A DNA stretch of 10,096 nucleotides from an uncultured Methylococcaceae bacterium (GTDB lineage Bacteria; Pseudomonadota; Gammaproteobacteria; Methylococcales; Methylomonadaceae), in the NCBI GenBank assembly GCA_903839795.1, contig CAIMDR010000707.1:1-10096 (forward strand), read 5' to 3'. Positions 1-8,132 of this stretch are shown piece by piece. The notes below the pieces were generated by a model. It saw only the letters and a list, made by a program, of their open reading frames with translations. It was not told where the DNA came from and searched no databases. Within the stretch, counting starts at the first letter, position 1. Each line of letters begins with the position of its first letter. A program made the translations under genes and the position numbers.

Positions 1-66
1 CAGGCAATAGCTGAAGCGATTGCACTCCAGTTTTTTAAACAACTTGCACTTAACTTAACGGCATGA
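1..66 (+). CDS. C-terminal end of an unidentified upstream gene (partial)
   Basis: Frame 1 is open from the first base to a TGA at 64-66 and reads QAIAEAIALQFFKQLALNLTA, which resembles the amphipathic helical tail of a soluble protein. Only 21 codons are visible, so the family cannot be named. No start codon is inside the window, and the open frame could be chance. After the stop come about 100 bases with no clear feature, then the palindromic repeat and the nif promoter, so this gene would not be part of the nif operon. Confidence 0.35.
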   Translation, partial: QAIAEAIALQFFKQLALNLTA

Positions 67-127
67 CTTAAGCACACGACTTGAACTCTATATAAAGCTG
101 TACGAGAGCGCCCCAAACGCCACCACG

Positions 128-313
128 CGCACTGCTTGGGTGGTCTTATTCCGGCCTCATAGACATCATATTAAGACCATTCACCACGAAGACACGAAGA
201 ACACGAAGAACACGAAGATTTTTCTTTGGTTTTTCTTCGTGAACTTCGTGTCTTCGTGGTCTGTAATATCTTTAAGTTGATGCGTGTGGGGTGGTCTTAT
301 TCCTGCCTACGCC
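128..313 (+). repeat. Dispersed palindromic repeat, copy 1, nested between short direct repeats
   Basis: The core is a hairpin. The left arm at 182-199 (CACCACGAAGACACGAAG) pairs with 244-260, followed by two copies of the 9-mer AACACGAAG (200-208 and 209-217) and a T-rich loop. Conserved flanks run from about 157 (CATAGACATCATATTAAGAC) to about 290 (AATATCTTTAAGTTGATG). A second copy lies at 4767-4892 in the same orientation. This copy is also bracketed by two near-identical 21-mers, GGTGGTCTTATTCC-GCCT, at about 130 and 290, which resemble a repeat at 8684-8798. It ends about 35 bases before the NifA-type site, so it could insulate the promoter or terminate upstream transcription. No protein is encoded. 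Confidence 0.85.
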
Positions 314-350
314 TATCTATCTATATAAAGTAAACACGCAATAACCCTAC

Positions 351-366
351 TGTTATCAAGCTTACA
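351..366 (+). promoter_or_regulatory. Putative NifA upstream activator site
   Basis: The sequence TGT-TATCAAGCTT-ACA is an exact TGT-N10-ACA match, and the palindrome extends by one base each side (CTGT...ACAG). Its centre is about 130 bases upstream of the predicted transcription start, within the usual range for NifA sites on sigma-54 nif promoters. It is the only exact match I found in this region. Confidence 0.75.
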
Positions 367-433
367 GAAAACTGACAAAATGTTTGAAACACAACGCAAG
401 TTTACCGACCCATCAGAACACTTAGACATTATA

Positions 434-1409
<976 letters not shown>

Positions 1410-1421
1410 TACCGAAGAACC

Positions 1422-1492
1422 GTAGAGACGCGATTTATCGCGTCTGACTGTAGATACGCGATAAATCAAGACGCGATAAATCGCGTCTCTAC
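1422..1492 (+). repeat. Perfect 24-bp inverted repeat between nifH and nifD
   Basis: The arm at 1422-1445 (begins GTAGAGACGCGATTTATCG) is the exact reverse complement of 1469-1492, with a 23-base loop that contains a degenerate third copy (TAGATACGCGATAAATCA). Each arm is also nearly self-complementary (1426-1445, two central bases unpaired), so it could fold as one long hairpin or two short ones. There is no T-run, so it is not a classic terminator. It starts 13 bases after the nifH stop and ends 64 bases before nifD. In other diazotrophs a stem-loop here stabilises the nifH message and raises NifH over NifDK; a similar role is inferred here. Confidence 0.9.
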
Positions 1493-1555
1493 AGAATTTC
1501 CGTCCTAAAACCTTGCCTTTTGGGGGATTACCCAGGGCATAAGTAGGAGATAATC

Positions 1556-3037
1556 ATGGCAGCTCTAACAAGAGAAGAGACAGAAGCACTGATTCAAGAA
1601 GTGCTGGAAGTCTATCCCGAACAAGCTAGGAAAGATCGCGCCAAGCATTTGGCAGTTAACGATCAATCCGTAGAAAAATCAAACAAATGTATTACTTCAA
1701 ACCGTAAATCCCAACCCGGCACTATGACCATTCGTGGTTGCGCTTACGCTGGTTCCAAGGGTGTGGTTTGGGGCCCGATTAAAGACATGATCCATATATC
1801 ACATGGCCCTGTGGGCTGTGGTCAGTATTCACGCGCGGGTCGTCGTAACTATTATGTCGGCACAACCGGTATTAATACCTTCGGCACGATGAACTTTACT
1901 TCTGATTTTCAGGAGAAAGATATTGTTTTCGGCGGCGATAAAAAGCTTGCCAAAATAATGAATGAAATCGAACAATTATTTCCGCTAAATAAAGGCATCA
2001 GCATTCAATCAGAATGCCCAATCGGTTTGATTGGGGACGATATTGAAGCGGTTGCCAAAAAAGCCAACAAAGAAATCGGTAAACCGGTTGTACCTGTCCG
2101 TTGCGAAGGCTTCCGAGGTGTTTCTCAATCATTAGGTCACCATATTGCTAATGACGCAATTCGTGACTGGGTTTTAGAAAACCGTGATGGTGATGAAAGC
2201 TTCCCAACCACACCTTATGATGTCGCTGTTATTGGTGACTACAACATTGGTGGCGATGCTTGGGCTTCACGTACTTTATTAGAAGAAATGGGGCTACGCG
2301 TAGTCGCACAGTGGTCTGGTGACGGCACTATTGCGGAAATGGAAAAAACTCCAAAAGTTAAACTGAATTTAATCCATTGCTATCGTTCAATGAACTACAT
2401 TGCACGACACATGGAAGAAAAATACAAGATCCCCTGGATTGAGTATAACTTCTTTGGCCCCACTAAAATTGCTGAATCCTTACGCAAAATCGCTGCGTTG
2501 TTTGATGAAACCATCCAAGCAGGCGCTGAGAAAGTTATCGCTAAATATCAAGCTGAGTATGATGCGGTTATCGCGAAATACAAACCTCGCCTGCAAGGCA
2601 AACGCGTTATGTTGTATGTCGGCGGCTTGCGTCCACGTCATGTCATCGGCGCTTATGAAGACTTGGGTATGGAAGTGGTGGGTACCGGTTATGAATTTGG
2701 TCACAACGATGACTATGACCGTACCATTAAAGAAATGGGCAATGCAACGCTGATTTATGATGACGTAACCGGTTACGAATTTGAAGAATTTGTTAAACGG
2801 GTAAAACCTGATTTGATCGGCTCCGGTATCAAAGAAAAGTACATTTTCCAAAAAATGGGTATTCCCTTCCGGCAAATGCACTCTTGGGATTATTCCGGCC
2901 CTTATCACGGTTATGACGGCTTTGCCATCTTTGCCCGCGATATGGACATGACTTTGAATAACCCTTGCTGGAAACAAGTCAACGTACCTTGGAAAACAGT
3001 AGACAGTACCAAAGTAGCCGTTGCCGCAGGCGCGTAG
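1556..3037 (+). CDS. nifD: Nitrogenase molybdenum-iron protein alpha chain NifD
   Basis: This is the alpha subunit of the alpha2-beta2 MoFe protein, which binds FeMo-cofactor and shares the P-cluster; it reduces N2 to ammonia in the cytoplasm. The product has 493 residues, normal for a Mo-type NifD. P-cluster ligands are Cys62 (RGCAYAG), Cys88 (GPVGCG) and Cys154 (SECPIG). FeMo-cofactor ligands are Cys275 (LIHCYRS) and His442 ([13 protein letters not shown]). Val70, Arg96, Gln191, His195 and Arg359 around the cofactor are also present, with the same numbering as A. vinelandii. These residues mark it as the molybdenum enzyme and not VnfD or AnfD. AGGAGA at 1545-1550 supports the start. Repeats lie in both flanking gaps, and it should be co-transcribed with nifH and nifK. 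Confidence 0.98.
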   Translation: MAALTREETEALIQEVLEVYPEQARKDRAKHLAVNDQSVEKSNKCITSNRKSQPGTMTIRGCAYAGSKGVVWGPIKDMIHISHGPVGCGQYSRAGRRNYYVGTTGINTFGTMNFTSDFQEKDIVFGGDKKLAKIMNEIEQLFPLNKGISIQSECPIGLIGDDIEAVAKKANKEIGKPVVPVRCEGFRGVSQSLGHHIANDAIRDWVLENRDGDESFPTTPYDVAVIGDYNIGGDAWASRTLLEEMGLRVVAQWSGDGTIAEMEKTPKVKLNLIHCYRSMNYIARHMEEKYKIPWIEYNFFGPTKIAESLRKIAALFDETIQAGAEKVIAKYQAEYDAVIAKYKPRLQGKRVMLYVGGLRPRHVIGAYEDLGMEVVGTGYEFGHNDDYDRTIKEMGNATLIYDDVTGYEFEEFVKRVKPDLIGSGIKEKYIFQKMGIPFRQMHSWDYSGPYHGYDGFAIFARDMDMTLNNPCWKQVNVPWKTVDSTKVAVAAGA

Positions 3038-3040
3038 TTT

Positions 3041-3113
3041 GTAGGGTGCGCATCGCGCACCTTTTGCAAGTCATGCGATGTACTTTGTAGAAGGTGCGCA
3101 ATGCGCACCCTAC
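3041..3113 (+). repeat. Inverted repeat between nifD and nifK
   Basis: The arm at 3041-3063 (GTAGGGTGCGCATCGCGCAC then CTT) pairs with 3091-3113 at 22 of 23 positions; the mismatch is at 3054. The loop is 27 bases. Each arm also folds on itself (GGTGCGC-ATC-GCGCACC). It begins 4 bases after the nifD stop and ends 47 bases before nifK. It is unrelated in sequence to the nifH-nifD repeat. It lacks a T-run, and nifK needs read-through, so an RNA-stability or processing role, or a neutral repeat, is more likely than termination. Confidence 0.88.
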
Positions 3114-3160
3114 CTTCCTTCAACCGTCGTCCACAGATTAGTGGCGCGTAGGAGCTTATC

Positions 3161-4732
3161 ATGAGTCAAGATGTAGATAATATTCAACCTAGTTATCCTT
3201 TATTCCGTAACGACGAATACAAGGACAGCTTAGCCAATAAACGTGAAGCTTATGAAGAGCGTCACCCACAAGAACAAATTGATGAAGTCTTTCAGTGGAC
3301 AACCACCAAAGAATATCAAGAACTCAATTTTAATCGTGAAGCGTTAACCGTCAATCCGGCTAAAGCCTGCCAACCCTTGGGCGCTGTTCTTTGTGCCCTG
3401 GGTTTTGAAAAAACCATGCCTTATGTACATGGCTCACAAGGTTGTGTTGCTTATTTTCGTACCTATTTTAACCGTCATTTTAAAGAGCCTGTCGCTTGCG
3501 TATCGGATTCCATGACGGAAGATGCTGCGGTTTTTGGTGGTCAAAAGAATATGATGGCGGGCTTGGAAAATGCCAAAGCCTTGTACAAACCTGAAATTAT
3601 CGCGGTCTCAACCACTTGTATGGCTGAAGTTATCGGTGACGACTTAAATGCCTTCATCAATAATGCCAAAAATGCGGGCCATATCGAACAAGAATTTCCA
3701 ACGCCTTATGCGCACACCCCAAGCTTTGTTGGTAGTCATACCACCGGTTGGGATAACATGTTTGAAGGCATGATCAAGTATTTCACGCTGAATCACATGG
3801 ACGACAAAAAAGTCGGTTCAAATGGCAAGATTAACCTGGTTCCCGGCTTTGAAACGTATCTGGGTAACTACCGCGTCATGCACCGCATGATGAAGGAAAT
3901 GGGTGTTGATTACACTTTAATGAGTGATCCTTCTGAAGTGTTGGATACCCCTGCCGACGGTACTTTCCGTATGTATGCCGGTGGTACTACCCAAGCTGAA
4001 ATAAAAGACGCACCTAATGCGATAGACACTTTGTTGCTGCAACCTTGGCAGTTGGACAAAACCAAAAAGTATGTCCAAAACATTTGGCATCAACCCGCTA
4101 CAGCCATCAATATCCCGATGGGTCTGGAATGGACCGATGAATTCTTGATGAAAATCTCCGAATTAACCGGCAAACCAATTCCTGCCTCACTGGAACTTGA
4201 GCGTGGCCGCTTGGTTGACATGATGACTGACTCACACACCTGGATGCACGGCAAAAAGTTCTCTTTGTACGGTGATGCTGATTTTGTTATGGGCATGACT
4301 AAATTTCTGTTGGAAATGGGAGCAGAACCTGCCGATGTATTGTGTAACCATGCCAACAAACGTTGGACGAAAGCCTTGGAAAAAATGCTGAAAGATTCCC
4401 CTTATGGACAAAATACAGTCGTCCATACCGGCAAGGATTTATGGCATTTCCGCTCCCTGGTATTTACCAACAAACCAGACTTCATGATCGGCAATTCTTA
4501 TGGCAAGTTCATTCAACGTGATACTTTCTATAAAGGCGAAGAATTTGAAGTACCGTTGATACGCATTGGTTTTCCTATCTTTGACCGGCATCATTTGCAC
4601 AGAATGACCACACTGGGTTATGAAGGCGCCATTTATATGCTGACCACCCTGGTTAATGCTGTACTGGAGCAGTTGGACAAAGAAACCAAAGGCATGGGTA
4701 CAACCGACTATAACTACGATTTGATTCGTTAA
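3161..4732 (+). CDS. nifK: Nitrogenase molybdenum-iron protein beta chain NifK
   Basis: This is the beta subunit of the MoFe protein. It shares the P-cluster with NifD and forms part of the docking surface for NifH. The 523-residue product has the same length as A. vinelandii NifK. P-cluster ligands are Cys70 (AKACQPLGA), Cys95 (GSQGCVAY) and Cys153 (STTCMAEVIGDD), and Ser188 (TPSFVGSHTTGWDNM) is the redox-switching P-cluster serine. The N-terminal extension of about 50 residues typical of Mo-type NifK is present (PLFRNDEYKDSLANKR). The start at 3161 has AGGAG about 9 bases upstream. It is third in the nifHDK operon, and the 123-base gap before it holds a hairpin. Confidence 0.98.
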   Translation: MSQDVDNIQPSYPLFRNDEYKDSLANKREAYEERHPQEQIDEVFQWTTTKEYQELNFNREALTVNPAKACQPLGAVLCALGFEKTMPYVHGSQGCVAYFRTYFNRHFKEPVACVSDSMTEDAAVFGGQKNMMAGLENAKALYKPEIIAVSTTCMAEVIGDDLNAFINNAKNAGHIEQEFPTPYAHTPSFVGSHTTGWDNMFEGMIKYFTLNHMDDKKVGSNGKINLVPGFETYLGNYRVMHRMMKEMGVDYTLMSDPSEVLDTPADGTFRMYAGGTTQAEIKDAPNAIDTLLLQPWQLDKTKKYVQNIWHQPATAINIPMGLEWTDEFLMKISELTGKPIPASLELERGRLVDMMTDSHTWMHGKKFSLYGDADFVMGMTKFLLEMGAEPADVLCNHANKRWTKALEKMLKDSPYGQNTVVHTGKDLWHFRSLVFTNKPDFMIGNSYGKFIQRDTFYKGEEFEVPLIRIGFPIFDRHHLHRMTTLGYEGAIYMLTTLVNAVLEQLDKETKGMGTTDYNYDLIR

Positions 4733-4742
4733 AGTTGTGAAT

Positions 4743-4912
4743 GTATGTGGGTGCGACTTTAGTCGTCCCCATAGATATCGAATTAAGACATTTCACCACG
4801 AAGACACGAAGAACACGAAGATTTTTCTTTGGTTTTTCTTCGTGAACTTCGTGTCTTCGTGGTGAATTAATATCTTTAAGTTGATGTGTATGTAGACGAC
4901 TTTACTTGCCCC
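4743..4912 (+). repeat. Dispersed palindromic repeat, copy 2, between nifK and nifT
   Basis: This is the same family and orientation as the repeat upstream of the nif promoter. The 18-nt arm at 4794-4811 (CACCACGAAGACACGAAG) pairs perfectly with 4847-4864. An AA/AA internal loop and 7 more pairs (4814-4820 with 4838-4844) follow, closing on a 17-nt loop. This copy has one AACACGAAG unit where copy 1 has two. Conserved flanks reach about 4767-4892. Outside them are imperfect direct repeats, GTATGT...CGACTTTA...CCCC, at 4743-4770 and 4889-4912. It starts just after the nifK stop and could lower transcription into nifT and the downstream genes. Confidence 0.87.
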
Positions 4913-4943
4913 ACAATTTTAAATGCGCATAACGGAGACCTCA

Positions 4944-5168
4944 ATGCCTAGTGTCATGTTGAAAAAAAATACCGAAGGCAAATTAGTCTTCTACGTACCC
5001 AAAAAAGATTTGGAAGAAGTAGCGGAATCCGTTGAATTCGACAGCCCGGAAAAATGGGGTGGTGAAGTTTTACTCAGTGATGGTTCAAAATATTACTTTG
5101 AACCCATCAATGCACAGCCGGACTTCCCCGTTACCTTACGCGCAAAACGTTTAGATTCAGGAGAATAA
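4944..5168 (+). CDS. nifT: Nitrogen fixation protein NifT (FixT family)
   Basis: NifT is a small conserved protein encoded after nifK in many diazotrophs; its function is unsettled, and mutants in other species have little phenotype. The 74-residue product begins MPSVMLKKN and carries the family features FYVPKKDLEE, the EKWGGEVLLSDGSKYYFEP segment and the closing LRAKRL. There are no cysteines and no membrane segment. I chose the start at 4944 because the family starts MPSVM and GGAGA precedes it; an in-frame ATG at 4923 would add seven non-conserved residues. It follows nifK after a 211-base gap containing a palindrome, and it opens the second, tightly packed gene run. Confidence 0.95.
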   Translation: MPSVMLKKNTEGKLVFYVPKKDLEEVAESVEFDSPEKWGGEVLLSDGSKYYFEPINAQPDFPVTLRAKRLDSGE

Positions 5169-5170
5169 TC

Positions 5171-5371
5171 ATGGCCTTATATATTGTTGAAGCAGATTGT
5201 ATTTCATGTGGTGACTGTTTGCCCGTGTGTCCGACCGACTCCATTACCGAAGGCGCTATCGTCTTTAAAATTGATAAAAAAACGTGTACCGAATGTGAAG
5301 GGGATTTTGACATACCTCAATGCGTCAAAGTATGCCCTATTGATAATTGCATATTGCCACTAGAGGCATAA
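5171..5371 (+). CDS. 2x[4Fe-4S] ferredoxin, nif-associated (FdxN-like)
   Basis: This is a small soluble electron carrier. The 66 residues carry two cluster motifs: Cys10-x2-Cys13-x2-Cys16-x3-Cys20-Pro, and Cys39-x2-Cys42-x8-Cys51-x3-Cys55-Pro. The 8-residue spacing in the second motif is the hallmark of the nif-linked ferredoxins often called FdxN. An extra Cys60 lies near the C-terminus. The gene starts 2 bases after nifT, and its AGGAGA ribosome site overlaps the end of nifT, so translational coupling is likely. The inferred role is electron supply to NifH or to an Fe-S maturation step. The sequence alone does not decide which, so I leave the symbol blank. Confidence 0.93.
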   Translation: MALYIVEADCISCGDCLPVCPTDSITEGAIVFKIDKKTCTECEGDFDIPQCVKVCPIDNCILPLEA

Positions 5372-5375
5372 TCTC

Positions 5376-6089
5376 ATGAGCAGCCAGGACACATTATTAA
5401 GATATCTGGCTTTACGTATCGGGCTGGCCGCTCGTGCCTTACCCGATACCGATGCCAAACGCCTGTTTACCGTGCTGACCGACTGCGTTAGCTTGCCCAT
5501 AACAGAAGATAAAATTGGCAGCATTAACCTGAAAACCCTCAAAACGGCTCAGGCCGGGGAATTTTCAAACATCGATGACGCTTTACTAAAAAAAGCATTG
5601 CACATTCTTAAACACAGTATCGAAACCGGCGAGACACAAAAACCGGTCATTGATAACTATACAGAAGGCGATATGCCGGGATCTGTTCGTATTGCCTGTG
5701 CCAGTAATGATGCCATCAATGTCGATGGTCATTTTGGCTCCTGTAGTCAATTTTTAATCTACCAGGTTGCCGCTGATGAAACCCGTTTAATCGACATCCG
5801 ATCCACGAATAGTTTGGAGGGTCTGGATATGGAAGATAAAAACAAGTACCGGGCCGAGCTGATTCAGGATTGCCAGGTCATTTATATGGCCTCAGTTGGT
5901 GGACCTGCCGCTGCAAAAATCGTCAAACTGGGCATCCATCCAATGAAACTGTCGGGTACTGAAGCGATTACCGAGATCATTGATCAACTGCAAACCGTTA
6001 TTTCAGGTACACCACCACCCTGGCTCGCTAAAGTCATGGGTATCGATGCCATCAATCGATTTAGATTTGAGCGGGAAGCAACCGGATGA
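5376..6089 (+). CDS. NafY/NifY-like nitrogenase cofactor-binding accessory protein
   Basis: The family binds FeMo-cofactor or NifB-co and apo-dinitrogenase during MoFe protein maturation. The 237 residues match the two-domain NafY/NifY layout. An N-terminal helical region at about 1-85 is followed by a NifX/NafY-type domain at about 102-210, which opens with VRIACASND and contains the VDGHFGSC motif. His119 there is in the place of the FeMo-cofactor-binding histidine of NafY, with Cys123 close by. VIYMASVGGPAAAKIVKLGIHP and the C-terminal PPPWLAKVMG are typical of the NifY/NafY/NifX group. The full length with the N-terminal domain argues against plain NifX (about 150 residues). It starts 4 bases after the ferredoxin gene, and its stop overlaps the next start (ATGA). 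Confidence 0.88.
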   Translation: MSSQDTLLRYLALRIGLAARALPDTDAKRLFTVLTDCVSLPITEDKIGSINLKTLKTAQAGEFSNIDDALLKKALHILKHSIETGETQKPVIDNYTEGDMPGSVRIACASNDAINVDGHFGSCSQFLIYQVAADETRLIDIRSTNSLEGLDMEDKNKYRAELIQDCQVIYMASVGGPAAAKIVKLGIHPMKLSGTEAITEIIDQLQTVISGTPPPWLAKVMGIDAINRFRFEREATG

Positions 6090-6352
6090 TTACCACCAGT
6101 CAAGTTAACGAAATAGCAGAAAAAATCAAGACATTAGGCCTTGATGAAACCACGATTTCGGCGTTAAGGCAGCATTATCAACCCATTCATTTTACTTATT
6201 GCATGGATGATGATCTTCCCAATAATACGCCTGTCATTGAACATAAAGACTTCAATCTTTATTTAATTGACGGCCGGGAACATTGCTTGTGCCTGACCAA
6301 TAATTACGATACGGCAACCGGTATTGTCGTTGCTGAAACCTACCCTGACTAA
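6086..6352 (+). CDS. Small nif-cluster protein of unknown function (possibly DUF6129)
   Basis: The 88-residue protein is acidic and soluble, with no signal or membrane segment. An N-terminal helical part (residues 5-30) is followed by a part with likely beta strands that contains Cys39 (FTYCMDDDLP) and a Cys67-x-Cys69 pair (REHCLCL). The start overlaps the stop of the NafY/NifY-like gene in an ATGA, strong evidence for translational coupling and for a real gene. From memory it resembles small nif-linked proteins assigned to DUF6129, but I cannot confirm this by search. Its place between a cofactor carrier and an Fe-S protein suggests an accessory role in nitrogenase assembly; this is inference. 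Confidence 0.82.
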   Translation: MITTSQVNEIAEKIKTLGLDETTISALRQHYQPIHFTYCMDDDLPNNTPVIEHKDFNLYLIDGREHCLCLTNNYDTATGIVVAETYPD

Positions 6353-6364
6353 ACGGAACCTCCC

Positions 6365-7141
6365 ATGCCCGGTCGTGAAAGCCCTGTTAGCGTTCCTTTT
6401 GCTGATTGCAGTTTATGTCTTTTTCGTGGCAAAACCCTGCTAATGGGACGCTGTATGCCTGGTGATACCTGCGTATCCGTGGAAAGCGGCCGGCAGATTG
6501 ACCGCTTTTTCCGGGTTAACCCAAACTATGCCGAACAATACTTACACGATACCTTTTGGGAAAGGCGTGCCATTGCCGTCCGTTATGCACCACAAAAATC
6601 ATTAACAGAGCTGATTCATGATGAGGATGAAGTGGTAAGACGCGCGGTTGCCTATCGGTTGCCGCAAGCTCAACTGCCTCAACTGCTTGATGATCCTGAT
6701 CGGGAAGTGCGCATGACGGTAGCTGATCGGATTGCCTTGGAGGATTTGGAAAAACTGGCGAATGACTCGGATTACATTGTTAGATTAACGGTTGCCAGAC
6801 GACTGCCGACAGGCCGCTTGTTTCGACTTATACGGGATAAAGATGCCGAAGTCAGAAAAGTGGTTGCTGAACGTTTGCCCGAGGTAAGCCTGGGATTAAT
6901 GACGCATGATGACGCGCCGGAAGTCAGACGCATCATCGCTGAACGCATGAGCCCGGAAGATGCCGTTGCACTATTAACTGACCCCGATTGGGTGGTGCGC
7001 TATACCGCTGTTCAGCGCGTTGCACCCGAGGCCTTGGTCAACCTGCTTGATGATCCAGAACCTGATGTGAGGGCGGCAGTGCAGGAACGATTAATTAGCC
7101 ACGCCAATCAGGCGCATGGGAACAAAAAACCGGAAGCATAA
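6365..7141 (+). CDS. LRV (leucine-rich variant) repeat protein with N-terminal Fe-S motif
   Basis: The 258-residue protein has two parts. Residues 15-36 hold Cys15-x2-Cys18, Cys30 and Cys36 (ADCSLCLF...MGRCMPGDTC), the four-cysteine motif of the LRV Fe-S domain. From about residue 60 to 245 there are seven to eight helical repeats with an exact 24-residue period, with repeat starts near 80, 104, 128, 152, 176, 200 and 224. The repeated pattern is L..L..D.D..VR..VA.RL. The founding member is the 4Fe-4S LRV protein of A. vinelandii, whose gene is linked to nif. The function is unknown; a scaffold or protein-protein adaptor with a redox or sensing cluster is plausible. The gene follows the 88-residue unknown by 12 bases with a weak GGAA ribosome site. 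Confidence 0.9.
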   Translation: MPGRESPVSVPFADCSLCLFRGKTLLMGRCMPGDTCVSVESGRQIDRFFRVNPNYAEQYLHDTFWERRAIAVRYAPQKSLTELIHDEDEVVRRAVAYRLPQAQLPQLLDDPDREVRMTVADRIALEDLEKLANDSDYIVRLTVARRLPTGRLFRLIRDKDAEVRKVVAERLPEVSLGLMTHDDAPEVRRIIAERMSPEDAVALLTDPDWVVRYTAVQRVAPEALVNLLDDPEPDVRAAVQERLISHANQAHGNKKPEA

Positions 7142-7142
7142 T

Positions 7143-8105
7143 ATGGCTGATCAACCTTTTCAACTGGATGGACAACAACTTGCAAAAATCTGCAAGCATA
7201 CCCTGCCCGGCCCGGATGATGAATTATTACTCTCCAAACTGCAATCGCTCAATCCCGACTATCCCGTGCGTTTAGCCAAAACGGGTGAAGAATGGTATCG
7301 GCTGGGCGGCATTGTTGATATGGAGGGTAACCGTATTGCCAGCAATCTGATTGAGTGGACCGAAAGGACTTATATAGAATGCGGCAAAAATCTGCAAACG
7401 CTGATTGATCATGCGCGGGAACAAAAACTGATTGCCACGCGGCAAACCGGCAACACTCTGCATTTTGTTGTGCAAACCGGTAGTAAAGCACAACAATTTA
7501 TACAAATAGATATTGATAAGACCCATGAAATATCTGATCGCTTACTGGTTAATGAGCGCAATCTGCCAGAAGATTTAGAAGAATTTATTGATCCATTGGA
7601 GCCGGAATGTATAGAAACATTCTGTATTGGAACGTCACGTTATTCTTATCGACGTAAAACTGACGTAGCGATTTTCATGGATGAAATCAATAAATACCAC
7701 GTCGAAGAACATCCGGTACAGCGCTTTATAGATGACTGGAATCGAAGTAGTGCCTTGCAAAAAGCGGTACTTTCGGATGACTGGATTGTCCGGCCTTTTC
7801 GGCATACCGGACGCTTTGGAGAGCAAATTATTAACGTTGAAATCGTCAATACCCAGCAAAAAAACGTACCGCAATTGGACGATGTTCACGGTAAAAAAGG
7901 CCTTCCACTGCATAACCTGTTGACCCGATTTGATCGTCAGGCCGGCTATCCCTTTGCCTGGTTTTTTTATATGGTTAAAGGAAAACTGGTTTCTCCGAAC
8001 AGCGGTGTCGCGGTTTTTAAGGATATTAGCGGAGATTTTTCTTATTTGCCGGAACGCGATGTCGCCGTACTTAAAGACTGGGTCAACACGCCTTATAGCG
8101 TGTAG
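7143..8105 (+). CDS. Conserved-looking protein of unknown function in the nif operon
   Basis: The 320-residue soluble protein has no signal peptide, no membrane span and no metal-binding motif that I recognise. Cysteines are few and scattered, with two close together (ECIETFC, about residues 156-162). The N-terminal third has a segment LAKTGEEWYRLGGIVDMEGNRI; the C-terminal third ends in a hydrophobic stretch (GYPFAWFFYMVKGKLVSP) and SYLPERDVAVLKDWV. I start it at 7143 (MADQPFQLDG), 1 base after the LRV stop, which fits coupling. An in-frame ATG at 7116 would overlap the LRV gene by 26 bases without a better ribosome site. It is the last gene of the close-packed run; involvement in nitrogen fixation is inferred from position only. 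Confidence 0.85.
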   Translation: MADQPFQLDGQQLAKICKHTLPGPDDELLLSKLQSLNPDYPVRLAKTGEEWYRLGGIVDMEGNRIASNLIEWTERTYIECGKNLQTLIDHAREQKLIATRQTGNTLHFVVQTGSKAQQFIQIDIDKTHEISDRLLVNERNLPEDLEEFIDPLEPECIETFCIGTSRYSYRRKTDVAIFMDEINKYHVEEHPVQRFIDDWNRSSALQKAVLSDDWIVRPFRHTGRFGEQIINVEIVNTQQKNVPQLDDVHGKKGLPLHNLLTRFDRQAGYPFAWFFYMVKGKLVSPNSGVAVFKDISGDFSYLPERDVAVLKDWVNTPYSV

Positions 8106-8132
8106 CAAGTATTCAAGCCCCCTCGCTATGCT

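Noticed and set aside
182..260. CRISPR array, suggested by repeated ACGAAG units
   Set aside because: The units are 9-nt tandem pieces of one hairpin arm, with no spacers of regular length and no cas genes.
2480..2977. Minus-strand frame of 165 codons inside nifD
   Set aside because: It is a shadow of nifD coding sequence; composition reflects the reverse complement and no family is visible.
1556..4732. Alternative (vanadium or iron-only) nitrogenase
   Set aside because: There is no delta-subunit (vnfG/anfG) gene between the alpha and beta chains, and lengths, N-terminus and cofactor residues are those of the Mo enzyme.
4923..4943. Upstream in-frame ATG for NifT
   Set aside because: NifT proteins begin MPSVM, encoded from 4944, and GGAGA is placed for that start.
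7116..7142. Earlier start for the 320-residue unknown
   Set aside because: It would overlap the LRV gene by 26 bases without a clear ribosome site; the start at 7143 gives 1-base spacing typical of this operon.
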